Assembly (NCBI GenBank): GCA_019247795.1
Contig: JAFBAK010000102.1
Span: 1 to 37,868, forward strand
Origin: Hyphomicrobiales bacterium
GTDB lineage: Bacteria; Pseudomonadota; Alphaproteobacteria; Rhizobiales; Beijerinckiaceae
Direction: 5' to 3'
Length of the DNA: 37,868 nucleotides
The position numbers were made by a program, and so were the translations under genes. Under the pieces are notes generated by a model, which saw nothing but the letters and a program-made list of their open reading frames with translations, had not been told where the DNA came from and did no database searches. Shown here piece after piece: positions 1 through 8,400 of the stretch; position 1 is the stretch's first letter; each line of letters starts with the position of its first letter.

Positions 1-37
1 GGAGAAGTATCGGAAAAGCAGCTCCCGCTTCCAGATC

Positions 38-967
38 TTACGCGACGCGCGGCCGAGCCGTCTTCTCTTCGACGCGCCGCACGAGGCCGAGCTGGTGCTC
101 GCGCCAAATGACGAAAAGCCCGGCCGAGATTACCACGACGGCCCCGACCAGGACGATCTCGAGCGGTCGCTCCCCGAATAACAAGTAGCCGAGCGTGAGC
201 GCCCAGATCATCGAGGTGTAATCGAAGGGTGCGAGCGTCGAGACACCGGCATGGCGATAGCTTGCGGTGAGCAGGATCTGTCCCATACCCCCGAAGATGC
301 CGGTGCCGACAAGAATTGCACCGTCCGCCAGCGTCGGCACGCGCCAGCCCCACAGAAGAGAGATGAGCGCCAGCGTGGAACAGACGATGGAGAAGTAAAA
401 GACGATGGTCGCCGTTGTCTCGCTTTGTGAAAGGCGACGCACTTCGATCACGGCAAAAGCCGTGCACGCAGCCCCGCCGAGCGATGCGAGCGCGCCCAGA
501 GCGGGGCCGCCATTTCGCGCCTCTTTGATGATGGAGGCCGACATGTGCGGCAAAAGCATCAGCACGACGCCGATGAGGCCGATCAGAACTGCCGACCAGC
601 GATAGAGCCGCACCACCTCCTTGAGGAGGACGGCCGCAAAGACGACGGTGAGCAAGGGGCCAGCGTAGCCGATCGCGGTGGCGTCCGGCAATGGCAAGTT
701 GGTGAGCCCGACGAAGCCGCAGAACATGCCGGTCGCGCCGACGAGATTGCGCCTCACGTGACCCCAGAAATGGCTTGTCTCGTGAACGGTCGATATCTCG
801 TGGCGATAGGCAAGCCAGCTCATCAACGGAATCAAGGTGAAGAACGCCCGGAAGAACATGATCTCGCCGGTCGGATACCGAGACCCCACGAGCTTGATGC
901 TTGCCCCCATCATCGAGAACACGAGAGTCGAAGCGACCTTGAGGATGATTCCGAGGAGCGGATTCAC
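38..967 (-). CDS. EamA/DMT-superfamily membrane transporter
   Basis: Predicted inner-membrane permease of the drug/metabolite transporter superfamily, 309 aa, with about ten hydrophobic segments arranged as two EamA halves (roughly residues 5-140 and 155-290). The N-terminus MNPLLGIILKVAS is typical of the alphaproteobacterial members, so the GTG at 967 is the likely start even though no clear Shine-Dalgarno precedes it. The second half keeps the small-residue-rich helices of the family (GMGQILLTASYRHAG). The C-terminal tail is basic and cytosolic. Family members export or import small metabolites; the substrate cannot be read from sequence. The gene is divergent from the mla operon and probably a single transcription unit leaving the window to the left. 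Confidence 0.85.
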   Translation of the reverse strand: MNPLLGIILKVASTLVFSMMGASIKLVGSRYPTGEIMFFRAFFTLIPLMSWLAYRHEISTVHETSHFWGHVRRNLVGATGMFCGFVGLTNLPLPDATAIGYAGPLLTVVFAAVLLKEVVRLYRWSAVLIGLIGVVLMLLPHMSASIIKEARNGGPALGALASLGGAACTAFAVIEVRRLSQSETTATIVFYFSIVCSTLALISLLWGWRVPTLADGAILVGTGIFGGMGQILLTASYRHAGVSTLAPFDYTSMIWALTLGYLLFGERPLEIVLVGAVVVISAGLFVIWREHQLGLVRRVEEKTARPRVA

Positions 968-1367
968 GGGGCGGGGTGATGAAGACGAGGGCTATCGACC
1001 ATGCACCGGATTGGCGACGAGGCCAAGCCGAAAAGCTGCCTCTAAGGTAGTCTGAGCTGAAAAGCGCTGCACGAGCTTGGGCTTTAGGGCTTTGCGTCCG
1101 GGGCGAGGAAGGCGCCCCTTCGAGTGCGAGCGGGCCGATGCGAAGCCGAGGCCTACCGCGAATATTGGCCGAAATGGCGCAGTTGAAAAAAGGCTCCGCT
1201 TGATTTTGCGCTGGAATTTTGCACCGATGCAACACCTGAGGGCGCGAGTGCGTGATAAAATCGCGTGGATTCGGTTGGCCGCGCAATGTTGCTGTGAGAG
1301 GTCCCAGTCGTAACATGGCCGCACAGGATTGTGGTTTCGCCACCGACCGCCGAGGGAGGCCCGCCGC
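968..1367. other. Intergenic region between divergent permease and mla operon
   Basis: About 400 bp without a convincing gene; the short open frames here have no recognisable protein signature. It must hold the promoters of the minus-strand permease and of mlaE. The only symmetric motif I noticed is TTGCA-N4-TGCAA at 1219-1232, a possible operator. An AT-rich TAAAAT lies at 1256-1261, but no matching -35 is found at the right distance, so no promoter is called. Confidence 0.4.
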
Positions 1368-2501
1368 GTGTCCGTCCGTCCGCAAATCCGCGTAGATATG
1401 CGCAGCGGGAGCGCCGTATTGGCGCTCGACGGCTCCTGGATCGCACGGCGAGCCAGGTTGGCCGAAGCCGCCGTCTCGGCGGCACTGCAGGAGCTCGGCT
1501 CCGCCGCACATGTCACGCTCGATCTTGAAGGCATCGATCGCATCGATACAGCGGGAGCCTGGCTCGTCGAGCGGACGCGGCGCGGACTTGTCGATTCGGG
1601 CGCCGATGTCGATCTCAAGGCGCCGCAGGACAAGCAGCGCATCCTGATCGAGGAGGTGCGTGCCCACTACGCCGACGCGCCGCCGCCTCGTCCGGTCGAG
1701 CGCTTCGTCGACCTCCTCGCCGATCTCGGCAAGGGTGTGGTCGGCGCCTCCGAGGACATGGTGGACGGCACCTCATATATGGGCCTTTTCACCATGGCAG
1801 TCGTGCGCTCGATCGCCAATCCGGCCCGATTGCGCCTCACCTCGATCGTGCATCACCTGGAGATGATCGGCCTGCGCAGCGTGCCGATCATCGCGCTCAT
1901 TTCCTTCCTGGTCGGGGGGATCGTCGCGCAACAAGGCATTTTCCAGCTCAATACCTTCGGAGCCCCGAGCCTCGTCGTCGATCTCGTCGGCATCCTCACC
2001 TTGCGCGAATTGGCGCTGCTGCTCACCTCGATCATGATTGCAGGCCGCTCCGGGTCGTCGATCACGGCGGAGCTCGGCTCGATGAAGATGCGCGAGGAGA
2101 TCGACGCGCTCCACGTGATCGGCCTCGATCCCATGGAGGTGCTGATCCTGCCGCGAGTCATCGCGCTTCTTCTCGCGATGCCGATGCTGACGTTCATTTC
2201 GGCGATGTCCGCCCTGTTCGGTGCCGGCCTCGTCGCCTTCTTCTATGGCGGGATCAGCCCGGAAATCTTCCTCTTCCGGCTGCAGAACGCGGTCGGCATT
2301 CACACTTTCCTCGTCGGGATGATCAAGGCGCCCTTCATGGCCCTGGTGATCGGCCTCATCGCCACCATGGAGGGGATGGGGGTCGAAGGCTCCGCCGAGT
2401 CGCTCGGCCGCCAGACCACGTCCTCGGTGGTGAAATCGATCTTCATGGTCATCGTGGTCGACGGCATCTTCGCGATGTTCTTTGCGGGGATCAATTACTG
2501 A
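1368..2501 (+). CDS. mlaE: MlaE-family ABC permease with N-terminal STAS domain
   Basis: Inner-membrane permease of an MCE/Mla-type lipid transporter that moves phospholipid or other hydrophobic molecules between inner and outer membrane. Residues about 1-95 form a STAS domain (LDLEGIDRIDTAGAWLVE), which takes the place of a separate MlaB. The rest is a MlaE permease with five or six TM helices and the conserved cytosolic loop AELGSMKMREEIDAL, which contacts the ATPase. I chose the GTG at 1368 because GGAGG lies 8 nt upstream (1355-1359); an upstream TTG at 1329 has poor spacing. The result is 377 aa, normal for this STAS-fused class. It starts a same-strand operon with mlaF (19-bp gap), mlaD and a lipoprotein. 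Confidence 0.93.
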   Translation: MSVRPQIRVDMRSGSAVLALDGSWIARRARLAEAAVSAALQELGSAAHVTLDLEGIDRIDTAGAWLVERTRRGLVDSGADVDLKAPQDKQRILIEEVRAHYADAPPPRPVERFVDLLADLGKGVVGASEDMVDGTSYMGLFTMAVVRSIANPARLRLTSIVHHLEMIGLRSVPIIALISFLVGGIVAQQGIFQLNTFGAPSLVVDLVGILTLRELALLLTSIMIAGRSGSSITAELGSMKMREEIDALHVIGLDPMEVLILPRVIALLLAMPMLTFISAMSALFGAGLVAFFYGGISPEIFLFRLQNAVGIHTFLVGMIKAPFMALVIGLIATMEGMGVEGSAESLGRQTTSSVVKSIFMVIVVDGIFAMFFAGINY

Positions 2502-2520
2502 TGGCGCGCCCCGAGCCTAC

Positions 2521-3405
2521 ATGCTGAACCCGCTCGCTCCCCTCAAACGGGCCGAACGTGTCCGCCAGCTGACGGAGAAGCTCGAGAACGTCGCGGCGAG
2601 CGACACGACGCTGCTCGACGTCCAGCACCTCGCGGTGGCGCTCAACGAAAGGGAAATCCTCAAGGATGTGAGCTTCGAGCTCAACCGTGGCGAGCTCGTC
2701 GGCGTCGTCGGCGCTTCGGGAACCGGTAAATCGGTGCTGACGCGCGCCATTCTCGGCCTCGTGCCGAAGACGCGCGGTCGCATCATCATCCTGCAAGCGG
2801 ACATGGATCAGCTCGACTATGCCGAGCAGCGTGTCGTGGAGCAGCGCCTGGGCGTCATGTTCCAGCACGGGGCGCTGTTCTCCTCGCTTACCGTGAAACA
2901 GAATGTCCAGGTTCCGATGCGTGAATATCTGGACCTCTCGCCGAAGCTGATGGATGAGCTCGCGATCTTGAAGATCCAGATGGTGGGGTTGCCGGCGGAT
3001 GCCGCGGAGAAATTTCCCTCCGAGCTTTCCGGCGGCATGATCAAGCGCGCAGCGCTTGCGCGCGCCCTGGCGCTCGATCCCGATATCGTCTTTCTCGATG
3101 AGCCGACTTCAGGGCTCGACCCGATCGGCGCTGGCGAATTCGACGAATTGATGGTGACCTTGCAGGAATCGCTGGGTCTCACCGTGTTCATGGTGACGCA
3201 TGATCTCGACAGCCTCTACACCACTTGCGACCGCGTGATCGCGCTGGGTGAGGGGAGGGTGATCGCCGACGGCCCTATCTCCGCCATGCTCGCCTCGGAA
3301 CATCCTTGGCTCAAATCCTATTTTCATGGCAAACGGGGCCGGTCCGTGACCCAGAGCCAACGGAAGCTCGCAATCGTGAGAGGAGGCGATGGAAACACGC
3401 GCTAA
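2521..3405 (+). CDS. mlaF: MlaF-family ABC transporter ATPase
   Basis: Cytosolic ATPase that powers the MlaE/MlaD lipid transporter. In the 294-aa product, Walker A is GASGTGKS (64-71), the ABC signature LSGGM (169-173), Walker B IVFLDE (189-194) and the switch histidine is in MVTHD (H227). About 30 residues precede the ABC domain, and a basic tail follows it. The start at 2521 is the first in-frame ATG. A TTG at 2482 would overlap mlaE and lacks support; the ribosome-binding site of 2521 is weak, so translation may be coupled to mlaE, which ends 19 bp upstream. The last 17 bases overlap mlaD, which also suggests coupling. Confidence 0.93.
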   Translation: MLNPLAPLKRAERVRQLTEKLENVAASDTTLLDVQHLAVALNEREILKDVSFELNRGELVGVVGASGTGKSVLTRAILGLVPKTRGRIIILQADMDQLDYAEQRVVEQRLGVMFQHGALFSSLTVKQNVQVPMREYLDLSPKLMDELAILKIQMVGLPADAAEKFPSELSGGMIKRAALARALALDPDIVFLDEPTSGLDPIGAGEFDELMVTLQESLGLTVFMVTHDLDSLYTTCDRVIALGEGRVIADGPISAMLASEHPWLKSYFHGKRGRSVTQSQRKLAIVRGGDGNTR

Positions 3406-4726
3406 ATTTGCCTTGATCGGTGTGTTCACCTTGTGCGTCATCGCGGCCGCGTTCGGCTTCGTGTTCTGGTTTTCCGGGTCGCGCGGCGGTGCCAATCTGA
3501 AGTCGTATCAGATCGTCTTCGATACGCCGGTCACCGGCCTGTCGCGCGGCGGCGCGGTGCTGTTCAACGGCATCCGCGTCGGCGAGGTCACCGATTTGAG
3601 CTTCTATCCGCGTGACCCGCGTCTCGTTATCGCGCGGGTCGACATCGCCCCCGACGTGCCGATCAAGGTTTCCACGAAAGCTCGCCTCGAGTTTTCGGGG
3701 CTCACGGGCGTTGCCTCCGTGCAGATTTTCGATTCCGATCCGAAATCACCCGATCTCAAGCCGAAGCAAGGCGATACGATCCCGACCCTGCGCGCGGTGC
3801 CCACCCCGAGCCTGCAGAACGTGCTCGAGACGGTGCAGACCGCGGGCCAGCACGCCGACGAAATCCTGGTGAAGGTCAACCAGATCGTCGCCGAAAACCA
3901 GGTGCCCATCAATCACACCATCGCCAATCTCGAAAGGCTTTCGGAGGCGCTCGATGCCGCGAAGATCAACGCCGCCGTCGACAACATCTCGGCCATCGCT
4001 TCGAAATTCGATGTCGAGAAGCTGAACCATGCGATCGGCTCGATCGACACGGTGGTGAGCTCGCTCGACACGTCGACCGTCAATCACACGCTCAAGAGCG
4101 TGGATAGTTTCGCCACCGCGCTTGGCGACTCTTCGGACAATCTTCGAGCTATCGCCCATGACGCAAACGAGGTCGTCGCCAAGCTCAAGGGTAGTGTCAC
4201 GACGATCGACAACCTCGTCGCGACCAACGCGGGACCCGTGAACAACGTGATTGCCAATCTCGACAAGATCGTCGGCAGCGTCGATGCGACAAAGATCAGT
4301 CGCACGGTCGATGAAGTCGAGAAATTCGCAAGCGCATTGCGCCAAAACAGTACGCGTGTCGACGAGATCGCCAAAAATGCCGATGAGCTCTTCGCGAAGC
4401 TCGACGCGAGCGCCGACAAGGTCGATGCCATTCTCAACGGCGCCAACAACCTCGTGAACTCCCCCGACGGCAAGAACGCCTTCAGCGAATTCGCAGAGGC
4501 GTCTCGCTCCGTGCGCCGGCTCGCCGACGATCTCGACAAGCGTTCGACCGAGCTCTTGACCAATCTCAATCGATTTTCGGGCTCCGGATTGCGCGATATC
4601 CAGCAATTTGCGGTGGATGGACGGCGCACTCTCGGCGATATAAGCCGAACCCTGCAAAGCGTGCAGCGCAATCCGCAGCAGTTCATCTTCGGTGGGAAAG
4701 CATCGCTGCCGGAATACGGCAATTGA
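3389..4726 (+). CDS. mlaD: MlaD-family MCE-domain substrate-binding protein
   Basis: Periplasmic, membrane-anchored MCE protein that forms the lipid-binding ring of the transporter. One TM helix (about residues 8-29) is followed by one MCE domain (about 40-118, with the core VLFNGIRVGEV). A long helical region of about 300 residues follows, in which segments of the type NLxKIVxSVDATKI and SIDTVVSSLDTSTVN recur. Its length of 445 aa exceeds the E. coli protein (about 180 aa) and matches the long-tailed alphaproteobacterial and mycobacterial MCE forms, whose tails are thought to build a tunnel or reach the outer membrane. The start is certain: AGGAGG lies directly upstream of the ATG at 3389, and the gene overlaps mlaF by 17 bp. 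Confidence 0.92.
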   Translation: METRAKFALIGVFTLCVIAAAFGFVFWFSGSRGGANLKSYQIVFDTPVTGLSRGGAVLFNGIRVGEVTDLSFYPRDPRLVIARVDIAPDVPIKVSTKARLEFSGLTGVASVQIFDSDPKSPDLKPKQGDTIPTLRAVPTPSLQNVLETVQTAGQHADEILVKVNQIVAENQVPINHTIANLERLSEALDAAKINAAVDNISAIASKFDVEKLNHAIGSIDTVVSSLDTSTVNHTLKSVDSFATALGDSSDNLRAIAHDANEVVAKLKGSVTTIDNLVATNAGPVNNVIANLDKIVGSVDATKISRTVDEVEKFASALRQNSTRVDEIAKNADELFAKLDASADKVDAILNGANNLVNSPDGKNAFSEFAEASRSVRRLADDLDKRSTELLTNLNRFSGSGLRDIQQFAVDGRRTLGDISRTLQSVQRNPQQFIFGGKASLPEYGN

Positions 4727-4758
4727 GTCGCGGCGGCTGATCGGTCAGGGGTTGGGGA

Positions 4759-5373
4759 ATGGGCAGTCCAGCGCATCGCTCATCTTGCGCCGCGCCACGA
4801 CAGCGGTGCTTCTCGGCGCTCGCCGCGCTGAGCCTTGTGCTTGCGGGTTGCGGAGGAGGGCCACCGCCAGTGACCTTCGATCTTGCGCAACCGGACGTGG
4901 CGGCGAGAAGAGCGTTGCATCTGAAAAGCCAGTTCGTGGTGACGGAGCCGGTCGCGGTGCAACCGCTCGATTCGGATCGAGTTCTGGTGCGCCGATCCGA
5001 CGCTACGCTGGCGACATTGGCCCACGCCCAATGGTCGGACCGGCTCCCGCGCCTCGTGCAAGCGCGAATCGTTCAGGCTTTCGAAAATGCCGGAGCGGTG
5101 GGCCGGGTCGGCATCGCGGGCGGACCGATCACTCCGGATGTGACGCTTTATGTCGAGATCCGCGCATTCGAGGTGGATGCCGGCGCGGGTCGGGGCAAAA
5201 TCGAGCTTGCCGTCAAGCTCGTCGACGCGGTGACCGGGCGAACGCGCGCGGCGCGCGTGTTTCAGGCCGACGCACCCGGCGCTACCGAAGGGCCGGACGC
5301 GGTCAAGACACTCGATCAGGCGCTCGGCCAGGTCCTTGCCGAAATCGTGCGCTGGGCCGGCCCGCGAATTTGA
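4759..5373 (+). CDS. ABC-type transport auxiliary lipoprotein
   Basis: Lipoprotein of the ABC-transport auxiliary component family (the PqiC/DUF330-like group) that accompanies MCE transporters. The 204-aa product has a signal peptide ending in a lipobox LVLAGC, with the acylated cysteine at residue 31. A beta-rich domain follows that begins VTFDLAQP and contains DRLPRLVQARIVQAFENAG, a typical stretch of the family. It probably sits in the outer or inner membrane facing the periplasm and completes the lipid route. The gene follows mlaD by 32 bp on the same strand and is the last of the operon, convergent with the giant gene beyond it. The ATG at 4759 is preceded by a GGGG stretch. Confidence 0.85.
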   Translation: MGSPAHRSSCAAPRQRCFSALAALSLVLAGCGGGPPPVTFDLAQPDVAARRALHLKSQFVVTEPVAVQPLDSDRVLVRRSDATLATLAHAQWSDRLPRLVQARIVQAFENAGAVGRVGIAGGPITPDVTLYVEIRAFEVDAGAGRGKIELAVKLVDAVTGRTRAARVFQADAPGATEGPDAVKTLDQALGQVLAEIVRWAGPRI

Positions 5374-5410
5374 ACGCCTTCCGGACAGCGGCGGTCGAAA
5401 GGATCGGCAT

Positions 5411-5440
5411 GGCTGCGGAGGGCGAACCCGACCCGCAGCC
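5411..5440. terminator. GC-rich hairpin between convergent genes
   Basis: Perfect 8-bp inverted repeat GGCTGCGG (5411-5418) and CCGCAGCC (5433-5440) with a 14-nt loop that itself can pair GGG with CCC. It lies in the 73-bp gap between two convergent stop codons, where a bidirectional terminator is expected. Neither side has a T-run, so intrinsic termination is only a possibility. Confidence 0.4.
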
Positions 5441-5446
5441 TTGGCC

Positions 5447-8400
5447 TCACTCGAGCCGGCCGGCCGCGTGGGCGAGGATCGTGTAGACCTTGCCGGTATC
5501 CGACGTCAGATAGCCGCGCTGCGACGCGGGATCGCGCGCCACCTCGGCCAGCAGGCGTTCGAACTCCTCGATGTAGCGGTGGGCCGCGTCACGGAACGCA
5601 TCGTCGCGCCGATATTTGCGCCTGATCTCGTCGTACATCTGCTGGCCTTGCGCCGTGTACATCGAGCGGTTGAAGACCCCTTGTTCGCCGGCCTGATAGC
5701 GATCCCACATTTTCGCGGCCACGTCACGGTCGATCATCTGGGCGATGTCGACCGCGATGGTATCGAGAGAAGCAAGGGATGGTTGAGGCGGAGGCGGGGC
5801 GGGGGTCTCGGATACGGCGCCGCCCAGCTGGCGGGTCGCGGAGGCCGTGGGAAGCGGCTCTTCGCGCGAAGCGCGCGACAAGAGATCGGATAGCCAGCCG
5901 CTGCGCGGCAGGCCTTCCTGACGCGGCTCCGCTGGCTCCGCGCGTCGCTCGCGAGCGGATGGCGGATTGGGTGTCGCCGAACGCCGCGCTGGCTCCGTTG
6001 CCGCCGAGCGGCCGCCGGACGGCGTGGACGCCTGTCGGGGCGCGGAGCTCCCCGCGACGACATGTGCCGGGCGAGCCTCGCGCGGCGGCGCGATGCCCGC
6101 AACGGAGGTATCGACGGCATCGAAGCTCGACGCTGATCGCGTGGCGAGGGCCGTCAGCTCGTTCAACACCTTGATCTGCTCGCCGACGACCCGGCGCATC
6201 TCGCCGGCCGAGGCTTGCGTCTCGCGAGGCAGCTCGACGAGGCCGCGATGAAGCTCGGCGCGAGTGCTCTCCATCTCGCGCTGAATCTGCGCCGTGATCT
6301 GGCGCATTTCCGATGCCGCATCACGGAAGCGGGAGGTGGCCTGGCCGAACGTTTCGTTCATGTCGGTCATGACCGATTCGTAGGCCTCGCGCAGAGCGGC
6401 CGCTGTCCGCTCACGCTCTGTGCCGGCGCTCGAGCGGATATGCGTGAACTGTTCGCTGATGGCGGCGACGGACGCTCGTGCATTCTCGCTGAGAACGTCG
6501 CCGATCCGGCGGGCTTTCTCCTCGGCGGCTCCGAGCGAATCCTCGATCAGCTCACGGAACGTGACCGTGACCTTTTCGAGTTCCTCACTGCGGTCGCCGA
6601 TCGAGGCTGTGAGATTCTCGAGCGCATCGCGCTTCGAGGCGAGCGAGCGCGCGATGCGGCCTTCGACGCGTTCGAGAAGGTCTGCCGCTTCGTTCCAGCC
6701 GCGTGTCTGCGCCTCGGTCGCGTCCGCGAGCGCATGAGCTTGGCTCTCGAGCTTCTCGAGGAGGGTTTCGGCGTTGCGCAACGTCGAGCTCGACACTGAA
6801 TTGAGCGCGCCCACCTGATCGGCGACCCGCGAGGCGGCGCGATTGGTCTCGGAGACGATACCGCCGAGGAGATATTCGAGGTCCTTCAGGCGCTTGGCGA
6901 GACCGGACTCGAGAGCACCGAGGCTTTGGCCCGCGCCGGACATGATCTGCTGCAAAAGGCCATTCGCGGCGCTCAGACGATCGAGAATGCCGCCAATCTC
7001 GCCGCGAACCGTTTCATGGGCATTGGCGAGAGCGTCGATCGAGTGGCGCGTCGATTCATCGACGGTGCCCCGCAATTCCGCCGAGGAGCGTGACACGCTT
7101 TCCGAGAAGTCGCGCACGCCTCCTTCGAAACTCTCGACCAAAGTGCTTGCCCCGCGATCGAGAGTTTCGGCGGCCGTCGCGCTCGCGCGTTCGATGTCGA
7201 CCTTGATCGAGATGAGGCGCTGCGTCAGGTTCTCGGTGAGTGCCGCGCCGGTACCGTCGAGCAGGCGCACGAACTGTTCCCCCCTGTCCGTGAGCGCAGC
7301 GGAAAGCCCGTTGATCCTGTCGCCTACCTTCGAATCGAAGCGCGAAATCTGATTTTCGAATGTGCTTCCGAGTTCCTCCACGCGTGCGCCGAGGGCCGCA
7401 TTCACTTCGCTGGTACGGGTGGACAACACGCCCGAGATGTCCTCGAGCTTGCCCTCGACCGTTGTCTCCAAGCGGTCGATCTGGCGGTCCATTGCCTGGG
7501 TGAGGTCAGCGGCTCGCGTTCCCAGCAACTCGAGGCGAGAATCGACGCGATCGGAGAGCTCGTGCACTTGTCGATCGAAGCCGCTCGTCAGGCCGTTGAT
7601 GCGTCCATCGAGGAGCTGCAATTGCCCTTCGATATTCTGCGTCAACCCATTCACCTGCCGATCGAGCGACTGGGACAATCCCGCCACATGGCCGCCGAGC
7701 GCGCCGAGCTTCTGATCGACCGTGGTCGAAAGGCGTTCCGTCTGCTCGTTGAACAAGCCGGCGATTTCGGTGGCTCGATCGCCGAGCCGCGCATGAACCT
7801 CGTCCGTGTGCGTGCGCAGGCCCGACGACAAGGTTTCAAGCCGCCCGACGACCTCGTTCTGGAAGCGCGTGACGCCACTGTCGAAGGCATTGGCAAGTTC
7901 GGACGAGCGATCGCCGAGGAGCTTGTTGAGCGCGTCGGCCCGTTCGGACAAGAAAGCCGTCTTGTCCCCGATGACCCTTCCGGCGTCGGTCAAAGTCGTC
8001 TCGAGCTGCGTGGAGGCGTTGCGGCCGCTTTCGGCGATGGCGCGCGCCACCTCGATCGTGCGTGCCTTCAGGCCCTCGGTGAAGACGCCGGCGTGCTTCT
8101 CCAAAGTGCCGTCGATGCGGCCGATGAGGCCATCGAGCGAGCCCACGATCTCGCCGGTCCTCGTGCTCGCGCGTTGCTCGAAGTTCGAGATCTGCTCCTC
8201 CATCGCCTGCGTCGCCTCGCGCGTATGGTTGGTGAGGCGTCCGACAAGGCCGTCTCCATGCGTCGTGAGCAGCGTCTCGATGGATCCGAGCTTGTTGGAA
8301 ACAATGTCGGTGAACACGGCGGCGTCGGCCGCGATCTTCTCGGCGAGTGAACCGCCGCGCACGACGATTGCGTCCTCGAAAGCGTTGAGGTGCCCCGTGA

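Noticed and set aside
1077-1313. 78-codon gene upstream of mlaE
   Set aside because: No recognisable motif and basic low-complexity composition; the region is better explained as promoter DNA.
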